Shown: piece by piece, positions 16,966-28,343 of the stretch | Layout of the letters: each line of letters starts with the position of its first letter | How positions within the stretch are numbered: position 1 is the stretch's first letter | Assembly: GCF_001556105.1 (NCBI RefSeq) | Contig: NZ_LSIF01000024.1 | Span: 1-54,482, forward strand | Direction: 5' to 3' | DNA from: Pseudoxanthomonas mexicana | GTDB lineage: Bacteria > Pseudomonadota > Gammaproteobacteria > Xanthomonadales > Xanthomonadaceae | Length of the DNA: 54,482 nucleotides | Translations under genes and position numbers: made by a program | Notes under the pieces: model-generated | The model's input: only the letters and a program-made list of their open reading frames with translations | Told to the model about the DNA's origin: nothing | The model's database searches: none

Positions 16966-18867
16966 ATGCGGACGGGGACAGGAGTGGGGATGAAGGGAAG
17001 CGCCATGCTGGCTTGCCTGTTGGCTGGCCTGGGGACGGTGTCGGCGCACGCGGCGGACGACCGCGCCCTGCAGACCGAGCACGAGCGCGTCGCCTACCTG
17101 GTCAACGCGGACGGCAGCTATGTCGAAACGCGCGAGACGGCGATCAAGGTGTTGAAGGAAAGCGCGCTTGAAGCCGCGAAGACGGCATCGGTCAGTTACA
17201 GCACCAGCATCCAGAAGGCCGACGTCGTCGCGGCCTACACGCTCAAACCCGATGGTCGCAGGATCGATGTGCCGTCCGGCAACTATCAAGTGCAGGCCGC
17301 CTCCGGTCAGGGTGGCGACTCTCCGGTCTACTCCGACCTCACCACGCTGACCGTGGTCTTCCCGGCATTGGCGCAGGGCGACACCACCGTGTTCGCCTAT
17401 CGCCTGACGGCCTCCCAGCCGATGTTTCCGGGCCAGTTCTCGATGATCGAGAACTTCAATCCCTCGCAGTACTACGGTGACGTCAAGATCACCGTCGATG
17501 CACCCGCCACGTTGCAGGCCAGCCACCAGCAGTGGCAGATGCAGGAGAGCCGACGGGAGCGCGACGGCCGTCGCGTGATCGAATGGACATGGCGCAATCG
17601 CACGCCGGTGGCGCGCGAAAGCCTGCGGGACAGCGTGTTCAATCACGAACGCTATCCCGGCTATGCCTATTCGACCTTCCGCGATTACGCGCAGATCGCG
17701 CAGGCCTATGGCGGGCCGGCGAACGCCAAGGCCGTGCCGACACCACGTATCCGGACCCTGGCGGACGAAGTCGCCGGCGATGCCCGCGATCCGCGCGAGG
17801 TGGCGCGCCGCCTGTACGAATGGGTGTCGCGCAACATCACCTACGCCGGCAACTGCATCGGCTTGGGCGCCGTGGTGCCACGCGACCTCGATGCGGTGCT
17901 GGACAACAGGATGGGCGACTGCAAGGACCACGCGACGCTGCTGCAGGCGCTGCTGTCGGCCAAGGGGATTCCCAGTACGCAGGCACTGATCAATGCGGGG
18001 GGCACCTATACCTTGCCGAAGGTGCCGGTAGCTTCCGTGGTCAACCATGTCATCACCTATATCCCCAGCCTGGACCTGTATGCCGATTCCACTGCGGCGA
18101 CGGTCCCGTTCGGGTCGTTGCCCGGGGGTTCCGCCGGCAAGCCGGTGCTGCTGGTCGAAGGGCACCACGACGATGCGATGACGCCGTTGCGGGAGGCCGG
18201 ACGCGACGGCCAGAAGCTGACCACCGAACTGCGGGTCGCCGCGGATGGTTCGATCAAGGGCACGCAGCGCGTCGAACTGAGCGGGCGACTGGCGGTGGCG
18301 GCGCGTGACCAGTTCCGCGACCTGCCGGCTGCCGAGGCCGACAAGATGGTACGCCGCTACTTCGAACGCATGGCACTGACGGCGAAGGGAAGCGTCCGTT
18401 ACCCAGATGCGGGTCCGCTGCAGGACGATTTCAGCATCGACGCCGATTTCGAGGTGGCGCGCATGCTGCCCACGTCCGGTGGCATGCAGCCGCAGCCGTG
18501 GTTCATCAGCTTCGCGCCGATCGGCGGCATCGTGGCCCGTGGCGTCGGCAGCAGCGAGCAGCCGCCCGGCGAAAGCGGCTGCGGCGGCATCTACTCGGAA
18601 GAGGATTACGTGATCGAGTTTCCCGCTGCCGTGCGTATCGCCACGCTGCCACGCGACATCGAAGTGGAAGAAGGCAACCTCGCGTATCGGGCGACCCATC
18701 GGCGCGAAGGCAACCGGATCCGCATCAGCCGGCGGCTGGACGACCGCACGCCGGGGCCCGTGTGTTCGGCCGACTACAACGCCGCCTACGCGCGGACCAT
18801 GCAGCGCCTCATGCCCGGCCTGCGTGAGCAGATCGTCTATCTGGGGGCGGACGCCGGTGCCGACTGA
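16966..18867 (+). CDS. Exported DUF3857/transglutaminase-like protein
   Basis: The product has 633 residues. A signal peptide (about residues 1-29, ending VSAHA) is followed by a beta-rich DUF3857-type domain (to about residue 240). A transglutaminase-like papain-fold domain then carries Cys in M-G-D-C-K-D-H, His in V-V-N-H-V and Asp in L-Y-A-D-S, the expected Cys-His-Asp triad. The last 200 residues resemble the C-terminal beta domain of the same protein class. Such proteins are periplasmic and their substrates are unknown. ATG 16966 has GGGAGGACG just upstream; ATG 16990 is an alternative that still keeps a signal peptide. It is monocistronic-looking, with the dnaJ terminator before it and tyrA 19 bases after it. 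Confidence 0.82.
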   Translation: MRTGTGVGMKGSAMLACLLAGLGTVSAHAADDRALQTEHERVAYLVNADGSYVETRETAIKVLKESALEAAKTASVSYSTSIQKADVVAAYTLKPDGRRIDVPSGNYQVQAASGQGGDSPVYSDLTTLTVVFPALAQGDTTVFAYRLTASQPMFPGQFSMIENFNPSQYYGDVKITVDAPATLQASHQQWQMQESRRERDGRRVIEWTWRNRTPVARESLRDSVFNHERYPGYAYSTFRDYAQIAQAYGGPANAKAVPTPRIRTLADEVAGDARDPREVARRLYEWVSRNITYAGNCIGLGAVVPRDLDAVLDNRMGDCKDHATLLQALLSAKGIPSTQALINAGGTYTLPKVPVASVVNHVITYIPSLDLYADSTAATVPFGSLPGGSAGKPVLLVEGHHDDAMTPLREAGRDGQKLTTELRVAADGSIKGTQRVELSGRLAVAARDQFRDLPAAEADKMVRRYFERMALTAKGSVRYPDAGPLQDDFSIDADFEVARMLPTSGGMQPQPWFISFAPIGGIVARGVGSSEQPPGESGCGGIYSEEDYVIEFPAAVRIATLPRDIEVEEGNLAYRATHRREGNRIRISRRLDDRTPGPVCSADYNAAYARTMQRLMPGLREQIVYLGADAGAD

Positions 18868-18886
18868 GCCCCATGCAAGGCATGCC

Positions 18887-20014
18887 ATGGAGGTGTCTGG
18901 TCGGCCGCTGATCGGCATCGTCGGCAGCGCCGGTGCCTATGGCCGCTGGCTGCAACGCTTCTTCCAGGACAGGATGGGGTTGCAGGTCATCGGCCATGAT
19001 CCGGCGGACGTGTCATCCACCGGCGAGGCCGACCTCGTGCGGCATGCCGATGTGCTGGTGTTCTCCATCCCCATCCGGCGTACCGCCGCGGTGATCGAAC
19101 GCTACACGGCGTTGGCGGCGGGCAGCGAGGCCGGCAAGTTGTGGCTGGACGTCACGTCCATCAAGTCCGTGCCCGTGGACACGATGTTGCGCTCACGGGC
19201 GGAGGTCGTCGGGCTGCATCCGATGACTGCACCGCCGAAAGCGCCGACGCTGAAAGGCCGGGTGATGGTGCTGTGCGAAGCCAGGCTGGATCAGTGGCGC
19301 ACTTGGGTGGACCGTCTGGTGCACGCGCTCGATGCCGAATGCGTGCGCGCCTTGCCCGAACAGCATGACCGGGTCATGGCGCTGGTGCAGGCGATGGTCC
19401 ACGCGACCCATCTGGCGCAGGCGGGCGTCCTGAGGGGGCAGGCCGCACAGGTGGGCGATCTCGCGGCCGTGATGCCGTTCCGCTCGGCGTCGTTCGAAAT
19501 GGATGCCGCCGTGATGGCGCGCATCCTGTCGTTGAATCCCGCGATCTACGAAGACATCCAGTTCGGCAATCCGCATGCAGGGGAAATCCTGCGTGCGCTG
19601 GGCGAGCAGATCACGCGCATGGCCTCGCTGGTCGGCGACGGTACCGATGCTGCCCGAGCGCATTTCCGCGATGAGTTCCTGCGCGACAACCGCACGGCCA
19701 TGGGCGACGCCGCCCTCGCCGAAGGCAATTACAGTTACGAACGGATCGGTTACCTGCTCGCCGATCTTGCGGGTGCGAAGGCGCTCAGCGTGCATTTGCC
19801 GGAAGATCGGCCCGGCTCGCTCCGGGCCCTGTTGGATGTCTTCGAGCGCCACGCTGTCAGCCTGTCGTCCATCCATTCCTCGCGCACGCCCGAAGGCGAC
19901 GTGCATTTCCGGATCGGTTTCGATGCCGAGGTGGATGCGGACGCATTGCAGCGCACGATCGATGACATCGTCGCGAACCAACTCGGTCGTGTCCTGCCTC
20001 AGGGCGCTGCATAG
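18887..20014 (+). CDS. tyrA: Prephenate dehydrogenase-like protein with ACT domain
   Basis: The product has 375 residues. A Rossmann-like N-terminus (LIGIVGSAGAYGRWLQRFF) is followed by the TyrA helical domain: 'LHPMTAP' stands where HPMFGP is usual, and 'PEQHDRVMALVQAMVHATHLAQ' matches the HDHNM...LRHF helix of E. coli TyrA. A C-terminal ACT domain (about 295-370, 'SVHLPEDRPGSLRALLDVFERHAVSLSSIHSS') suggests feedback by an amino acid. There is no chorismate mutase domain. The reaction would be NAD-dependent conversion of prephenate to 4-hydroxyphenylpyruvate for tyrosine. The helix-motif Arg that binds prephenate in E. coli TyrA is Val here. Start ATG 18887 is 19 bases after the previous stop. 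Confidence 0.82.
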   Translation: MEVSGRPLIGIVGSAGAYGRWLQRFFQDRMGLQVIGHDPADVSSTGEADLVRHADVLVFSIPIRRTAAVIERYTALAAGSEAGKLWLDVTSIKSVPVDTMLRSRAEVVGLHPMTAPPKAPTLKGRVMVLCEARLDQWRTWVDRLVHALDAECVRALPEQHDRVMALVQAMVHATHLAQAGVLRGQAAQVGDLAAVMPFRSASFEMDAAVMARILSLNPAIYEDIQFGNPHAGEILRALGEQITRMASLVGDGTDAARAHFRDEFLRDNRTAMGDAALAEGNYSYERIGYLLADLAGAKALSVHLPEDRPGSLRALLDVFERHAVSLSSIHSSRTPEGDVHFRIGFDAEVDADALQRTIDDIVANQLGRVLPQGAA

Positions 20015-20037
20015 CGATACTGGACAACCTGCGCGCA

Positions 20038-20053
20038 AGTAAACCGGTTTACT
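20038..20053. promoter_or_regulatory. Perfect 16-bp palindrome (operator candidate)
   Basis: AGTAAACC|GGTTTACT is fully symmetric with a central CG, as in LacI-family operators. It lies about 88 bases before the GAF-EAL gene and 24 bases after tyrA. A second inverted repeat (GACAGGC ... GCCTGTC, 20068-20092) follows. The regulator that might bind is not encoded nearby. Confidence 0.5.
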
Positions 20054-20140
20054 CGACACTGTGACATGACAGGCTCTAGCATCGTGCCTGTCGGGCTGCG
20101 TGCGCGTCCTGGCGCTCATCATCCGCAGGGAGTGACGGAG

Positions 20141-21451
20141 ATGGTCCAAGAGAACAAGCTGGTTTCGCTTTCATCCGTGCGGCCCGCCGCCGCCGCGATG
20201 GCCCAGGAGGATGCGGTCGCGCTGCTGACGCGGATCGTGGCGGCGCAGAGCGAGATCGCTGCCGCAGGTCCGGACCCCCAGGATGTGGTCGATGCGATCA
20301 CGTATCGCGCGCAGGAACTCACACGCTCGGCGGGCGCGGTGCTGGAGATCCGCGACGGCGACAAGATGCGCTACTGGTCGGCGAGCGGCATCGCCGGCAA
20401 TCAGGTCGGCCTGATGCTGCCGGTGCAGGGCAGCCTGTCCGGCCGATGCCTGGAGGAAGGGCGCGTGCTGCGCTGTGACGACAGCGAAACCGATCCACGC
20501 GTCAATCGCGACGCCTGCCGCAACGTCGGCCTGCGCTCCATGCTGGTGGCGCCGTTGTACTTCCGGCGACAGGCGGTGGGCGTGCTCAAGGTCGTCTCCA
20601 CGACGCCGGGTGCTTACGGCGATACCGATCAACGCACGCTCGACCAGCTGAGTACGCTGGTCGCCGCCAGCCTGTACAAGGCGATCGAACACGCACAGAT
20701 GCGTGCAGCGCTCGAACAGAGGAAAGGGCAGGGTGAGCGCGATCGGCAACAGTCCAGCGAGGCGCGCGCGCGCCTGCATGCGGTACTGGGCGATGCGCAG
20801 CTGAGTGCCGCGCTGCAACCGATCGTGCGTCTGGAGGACGGCGCGATTGTCGGCTACGAAGCGCTGGCGCGGTTTCCGGTGGAATACGACATGTCGACCG
20901 GGCGATGGTTCGAGGAAGCCGCCCGCCACGGCATGAGCATCGAGCTGGAACTGGCGGCGGCACGCGTGGCGCTCGGTCATCTCCCGCGCATTCCCGCGGA
21001 TGCCTACCTCGCGATCAACGTGTCGCCGGAAACGGTCTGCAGCGCCGAACTCAAGGCCATGCTCGAGGCGCATGAGCCGCACCGGCTGGTACTCGAGATC
21101 ACCGAACACACGCCGGTCGAGGATTACACGCAGCTCAACGCATGCCTTTCCGCCCTGCAGGCACTGGGCATGCGTATCGCCGTCGACGATACCGGCGCGG
21201 GATTCTCCAGCCTGCGTCATGTGCTGCGCCTGGCGCCGGACATCATCAAACTGGATTTCACCCTTGTGCGCGAGGTCGACCAGCGGCCGCGCATGCAGTC
21301 GTTGATAGCCGCCCTGCTGACGTTCGCACGCGGCACCCGCGCCGAGATCGTGGCCGAAGGCGTGGAAACACCGGAACAGCTTGAAACCCTCAAGCAACTC
21401 GGCGTGCCCTATGCGCAGGGTTACCATCTCGGGCACCCCGAGGTGCCTTGA
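20141..21451 (+). CDS. GAF-EAL cyclic di-GMP phosphodiesterase
   Basis: The product has 436 residues, soluble. An N-terminal GAF sensor domain (about residues 40-190, with 'GSLSGRCLEEGRVLRCDDSETDPRVN' and 'LRSMLVAPLYFRRQAVGVLKV') is followed by a short coiled linker and an EAL domain (about 215-436). The catalytic pattern is complete: GYEALARF, the N of INVSPE, LEITE, VDDTGAGFSSL, the K of IKLDF, AEGVE and QGYHLG. It should hydrolyse cyclic di-GMP to pGpG, with activity set by a small ligand or redox state at the GAF domain. The ATG has a good ribosome site (AGGGAG). A perfect palindrome upstream may control it. The link with the rpf pathway is inferred from function only. Confidence 0.88.
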   Translation: MVQENKLVSLSSVRPAAAAMAQEDAVALLTRIVAAQSEIAAAGPDPQDVVDAITYRAQELTRSAGAVLEIRDGDKMRYWSASGIAGNQVGLMLPVQGSLSGRCLEEGRVLRCDDSETDPRVNRDACRNVGLRSMLVAPLYFRRQAVGVLKVVSTTPGAYGDTDQRTLDQLSTLVAASLYKAIEHAQMRAALEQRKGQGERDRQQSSEARARLHAVLGDAQLSAALQPIVRLEDGAIVGYEALARFPVEYDMSTGRWFEEAARHGMSIELELAAARVALGHLPRIPADAYLAINVSPETVCSAELKAMLEAHEPHRLVLEITEHTPVEDYTQLNACLSALQALGMRIAVDDTGAGFSSLRHVLRLAPDIIKLDFTLVREVDQRPRMQSLIAALLTFARGTRAEIVAEGVETPEQLETLKQLGVPYAQGYHLGHPEVP

Positions 21452-21504
21452 GGCCGACGGGTGCCGTGGTCGCCAGCGCCGCGACGGGCGGATACCATGC
21501 AGGC

Positions 21505-22224
21505 ATGGACACCACACCGACACGTCTTCTCATCCACGGCGCCTCCGGACGCATGGGGCAGGCGCTGCTGCGGCTGGCGGCTGAGCCGTCGGCCGGCTAT
21601 CAGGTGGTCGCCGCGGTCACGCGACGTTCGCCGTCGCCGCGCGTCGTCGACGGCGTGCCGTATTTCGCCGCCAGCGAATTGGCCGGTGTGCCGGCGTTCG
21701 ATGTCGCGGTCGATTTCAGCCTGCCGGATGGCTTCGATCCGATCCTCGCCTTGTGTGTCGAGCGTGGTGCGCCGCTGGTCTCAGGCACGACGGGAATTTC
21801 CGACGCACAGATGACGGCCGTGACGCAGGCGGCTGTGCGCATCCCGTTGGTCTGGGCGACGAACTTCAGCCTGGGCGTCGCCGTGCTGGCCGAGTTGGTG
21901 GAGCGGGCGGCCGTCGTATTGCCGGGATGGGATGTGGATGTCGTGGAATCGCATCATGTCCACAAGAAGGATGCGCCTTCCGGGACCGCGTTGACCCTGG
22001 GGCAGGCGGCTGGCAGTGCCGGTGCCGAGGTCCATTACGCCAGCCTGAGGGCGGGCGACATCGTCGGCGAACATACGGTGCAGTTCGCTGGCCTTGGAGA
22101 GCGCATCGAACTGGTCCACCGTGCGACCCACCGCGATGTGTTCGCCCGTGGCGCGCTGCATGTGGCGTCCAGGCTGGTCGACCGACCGGCCGGCCGCTAT
22201 CGGGTGCGCGACCTGCTCGATTGA
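21505..22224 (+). CDS. dapB: 4-hydroxy-tetrahydrodipicolinate reductase DapB
   Basis: The product has 239 residues. The NAD(P)-binding motif is G-A-S-G-R-M-G (12-18), and the family signature S-H-H-V-H-K-K-D-A-P-S-G-T-A, around residues 149-162, contains the catalytic His and Lys. DapB makes tetrahydrodipicolinate in lysine and diaminopimelate synthesis. ATG 21505 is chosen because it fits the family N-terminus; the frame is open upstream to 21448. TACCAT at 21493-21498 lies six bases before the ATG, so a leaderless transcript is possible, though the -35 is poor. The order dapB-carA-carB is the usual one in this bacterial group. Confidence 0.95.
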   Translation: MDTTPTRLLIHGASGRMGQALLRLAAEPSAGYQVVAAVTRRSPSPRVVDGVPYFAASELAGVPAFDVAVDFSLPDGFDPILALCVERGAPLVSGTTGISDAQMTAVTQAAVRIPLVWATNFSLGVAVLAELVERAAVVLPGWDVDVVESHHVHKKDAPSGTALTLGQAAGSAGAEVHYASLRAGDIVGEHTVQFAGLGERIELVHRATHRDVFARGALHVASRLVDRPAGRYRVRDLLD

Positions 22225-22449
22225 GTGCATTGTCCGCGTGTCAACGCGACGCGCAAACCTGAACACGTTCTCCGCCAGCGGTCTGCCAATGGTCTGACGA
22301 GGGAAAAAAAGGTAGCGCTGAACAGGCCATCCCCGTACAATTCGCCCTCGCCTGTTACCCATCGCCACGGACCGGATAAAAGCCGCGTTCGCGGTTTCTT
22401 GCAGCCGCAAGTCGGTGGGGCAGGGTTCCTTCACCCCAAGGCGAACCCC
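22225..22449. other. carA leader region
   Basis: No gene is visible in these 225 bases. They contain a TACAAT (22336-22341) that could be the carAB -10, with only a weak -35. Two inverted repeats are visible: AACAGG ... CCTGTT (about 22321-22356) around the -10, and AAGCCG-CGTTCG-CGGTTT (22379-22397). Control by pyrimidines or arginine could act here, but no ArgR box is clear. Confidence 0.35.
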
Positions 22450-23577
22450 GTGACACGACCCGCAATTCTCGTACTCGAAGACGGCACCGTATTCGAGGGC
22501 GAATCCGTAGGCGCAGACGGCCTTTCGGTCGGCGAAGTGGTTTTCAACACCGCCATGACCGGTTACCAGGAAATCCTGACCGACCCGTCGTACGCCCGCC
22601 AGCTCGTCACCCTGACGTATCCCCATATCGGCAACACCGGCTGCACCGACCAGGACGACGAAGCATCCAAGGTCTGGTGTGCCGGCTTGATCGTGCGTGA
22701 CGTGCCGCGCCGCCCCAGCAGCTGGCGCAACCAGCAGGCGCTACCGGAGTGGCTGTCGACACGCGGCATCGTCGCCATCGCCGGCATCGACACCCGCAAG
22801 CTGACCCGCATCCTGCGCGAACGCGGCGCCCAGAACGGCGCGCTGATGGCCGGCGATGACCTGGATGTCGAAAAGGCGCTGGAAGCCGCTCGCAAGTTCC
22901 CCGGCCTGAAGGGCATGGACCTAGCGAAGGTGGTCACCACCGACAAGGCCTATCCGTGGCGCGATGGCCAGCTGGATCTGGACCGCAACGCCTTCGTGCA
23001 AGCGCCGGCGAAGTTCAAGGTCGTGGCCTACGACTTCGGCGTGAAGCACAACATCCTGCGCATGCTGGCCGAGCGCGGCTGCGACGTCACCGTCGTGCCC
23101 GCACAGACCAGTGCCGCCGATGTGTTGGCGCTGCAGCCCGACGGTGTGTTCCTGTCCAACGGTCCGGGCGATCCGGCGCCGTGCGATTACGCGATCACCG
23201 CGATCCGCGAATTCATCGCGAAGCAGGTGCCGACCTTCGGCATCTGCCTCGGTCATCAGCTGCTGGCGCTCGCCGCGGGCGCGCAGACCATGAAGATGGG
23301 CCACGGCCACCACGGCGCCAACCACCCGGTACAGGACCTCGACAGCGGCCGCGTGATGATCACCTCGCAGAACCACGGCTTCGCGGTGGACGAAGCGTCA
23401 CTGCCGGCCAACGTGCGGGTGATCCACCGCTCGCTGTTCGATGGCACCAACCAGGGCATCGAACTGACCGATGCCCCCGCGTTCTCCTTCCAGGGCCACC
23501 CGGAAGCATCGCCGGGCCCGCATGACGTCGCACCGCTGTTCGACCGCTTCGTCCAGTCGATGGACGCCGCGCGCTGA
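22450..23577 (+). CDS. carA: Carbamoyl-phosphate synthase small subunit
   Basis: The product has 375 residues, close to the E. coli protein (382). The start is GTG 22450 ([20 protein letters not shown]), chosen because the upstream in-frame ATGs add unrelated residues. The N-terminal CPSase domain is followed by a class I glutamine amidotransferase domain with the nucleophile Cys266 in G-I-C-L-G-H-Q and the His/Glu pair in H-P-E-A-S-P. It releases ammonia from glutamine and channels it to CarB for carbamoyl phosphate, the precursor of pyrimidines and arginine. carB follows after 89 bases. Confidence 0.96.
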   Translation: MTRPAILVLEDGTVFEGESVGADGLSVGEVVFNTAMTGYQEILTDPSYARQLVTLTYPHIGNTGCTDQDDEASKVWCAGLIVRDVPRRPSSWRNQQALPEWLSTRGIVAIAGIDTRKLTRILRERGAQNGALMAGDDLDVEKALEAARKFPGLKGMDLAKVVTTDKAYPWRDGQLDLDRNAFVQAPAKFKVVAYDFGVKHNILRMLAERGCDVTVVPAQTSAADVLALQPDGVFLSNGPGDPAPCDYAITAIREFIAKQVPTFGICLGHQLLALAAGAQTMKMGHGHHGANHPVQDLDSGRVMITSQNHGFAVDEASLPANVRVIHRSLFDGTNQGIELTDAPAFSFQGHPEASPGPHDVAPLFDRFVQSMDAAR

Positions 23578-23666
23578 GCCAACGCAGCACCGAACCGCAC
23601 CACCTGTGTTTACCGGCCGCACGCCGCGCAGCGCGCGCGGCGGCCACGCGAAGAACCGAGGACAGC

Positions 23667-26908
<3,242 letters not shown>

Positions 26909-26912
<4 letters not shown>

Positions 26913-27385
26913 GAGCCCCATTGACGATGGAAGGCGCACAGCGCCTGCGGCAGGAGCTTGACCTGCTGAAGACGGTCAAGCGTCCGGAAGTGATCACCGC
27001 CATCGCGGAGGCGCGTGCGCACGGCGATCTCAAGGAGAACGCCGAGTACCACGCTGCGCGCGAGCAGCAGGGGTTCATCGAAGGCCGCATCAAGCAGCTC
27101 GAAGGCGAACTGTCGCACTCGGAGATCATCGACGTCAGCAAGCTCAATGCGGGTTCGCGCATCGTGTTCGGCGCCAGGGTGGTACTGGCCGACGTGGATA
27201 CGGATGAAGAGAAGCGCTACCAGATCGTCGGCGACCTCGAGGCCGACATCAAGCTGGGCCTGATCGCCATCTCCTCGCCCCTGGCGCGTGCGCTGATCGG
27301 CAAGCATGAAGGCGACAGCGTCACCATCGACGCGCCGGCCGGCCAGCGCGAATACGAAATCGTCAGCGTTTCCTACGCCGACTGA
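26909..27385 (+). CDS. greA: Transcription elongation factor GreA
   Basis: The product has 158 residues, the same length as E. coli GreA. The N-terminal coiled-coil hairpin ([24 protein letters not shown], '[25 protein letters not shown]') carries the acidic tip 'DLKENAEY' that reaches the RNA polymerase active site; the C-terminal FKBP-like domain follows. GreA rescues backtracked polymerase by stimulating RNA cleavage. GTG 26909 overlaps the carB stop; an ATG six codons later is possible but would shorten the family N-terminus. rpfE follows after four bases. Confidence 0.95.
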
Positions 27386-27389
27386 GCCG

Positions 27390-28343
27390 ATGGCCCAGGC
27401 CACCCTGCTGTTGCCTGCCCGCACCCGCCTGGTCGGGCACGCTCTGCCCCCGGACGTCGCCAGGGCGCTCGGGCGCGCCGATCGCAGCGAAGGCGAGGCG
27501 GGTGAGCGCGCACAACTGCGCCGCCAGTTCCAGTTGGTCCCCGACCACTGGCCGGTCGCCGCGCTGACGCGCCAGCGTGACGCGCGCGATGCGGCTGGTG
27601 CGACATGGCTGCGTGCCGATCCGGCGCGTGTGTCGCCCGACATGACCGGTGCACGCATGCTGGCCTATGGCGAAGCGCTCGCGCTCACCGACGAAGACAC
27701 CACGCAACTGTTGCCGTCGCTGAAGCCCCTGTTCGGCGATGCCGGCATGTTGCTCGATGCACCGAATCCGGCGCGCTGGTACCTGCGCCTGCCGGTGGAC
27801 GCGAAGCTGCCGGCGTTCGCATCTGCCGGCGACGTGCTCGGCGACGACCTGTTCGCGCACCTGCCCGAAGGCGATGCGGGCCGCCGCTGGCGGGCGCTGC
27901 TCAGCGAGGCCCAGGTGCTGCTGCATAACCACCCATGGAACGCGCAACGGGCGGCGCAGGGCAAGCCACCGGTGAACTCGCTGTGGTTCTGGGGCGGAGG
28001 CGTGCTGCCGGACGCGGTGATCACCGGATTCCGCCAGGTGAAGGGCAACGACGTGCTGCTGCAGTCGCTGGCGCAGATGGCCGGCATCGAGGCCGTGCAT
28101 GCCAACGGCGAGGGCGGGGTGGATGCGCTGATCGACCTGCGCCACCTGCGCAACCTCGACCTGCTGTGCAGCGATGCGTTGCGGCCGCTGCTGGACGCGC
28201 TGCGCAAGCGCGAACTCGATGCGCTGAACCTCGATTTCGAGGACGGTGCGCTGTTCACGCTGCGTCGCGAACAACGCTGGCGCCTGTGGCGCGGTCCACT
28301 GAATCGGCTGGACACGGTACGCCCGGACCACGTTCCGGCATGA
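27390..28343 (+). CDS. rpfE: RpfE-type protein (phosphoglycerate mutase-related)
   Basis: The product has 317 residues, soluble. It corresponds to rpfE of the Xanthomonas rpf cluster by position (greA-rpfE-recJ) and by the block 'GKPPVNSLWFWGGGVLP', a signature of this family. The family is often labelled as related to cofactor-independent phosphoglycerate mutase, but the real reaction is unknown. A role in regulation of extracellular enzymes has been reported for Xanthomonas rpfE mutants; the mechanism is not known to me. It starts four bases after greA and its stop overlaps the recJ ATG (ATGA), so carA-carB-greA-rpfE-recJ read as one transcription unit. Confidence 0.83.
   Translation: MAQATLLLPARTRLVGHALPPDVARALGRADRSEGEAGERAQLRRQFQLVPDHWPVAALTRQRDARDAAGATWLRADPARVSPDMTGARMLAYGEALALTDEDTTQLLPSLKPLFGDAGMLLDAPNPARWYLRLPVDAKLPAFASAGDVLGDDLFAHLPEGDAGRRWRALLSEAQVLLHNHPWNAQRAAQGKPPVNSLWFWGGGVLPDAVITGFRQVKGNDVLLQSLAQMAGIEAVHANGEGGVDALIDLRHLRNLDLLCSDALRPLLDALRKRELDALNLDFEDGALFTLRREQRWRLWRGPLNRLDTVRPDHVPA

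Noticed and set aside
16048..18918. Minus-strand long frame antisense to dnaJ and the transglutaminase-like gene
   Set aside because: The composition is that of an antisense shadow, and it crosses a strong terminator and a signal-peptide gene on the plus strand.
22225..22449. Riboswitch or peptide-coding attenuator before carA
   Set aside because: Two short hairpins are visible, but there is no T-run, no leader peptide with pyrimidine-slippage or Arg codons, and no known riboswitch core.
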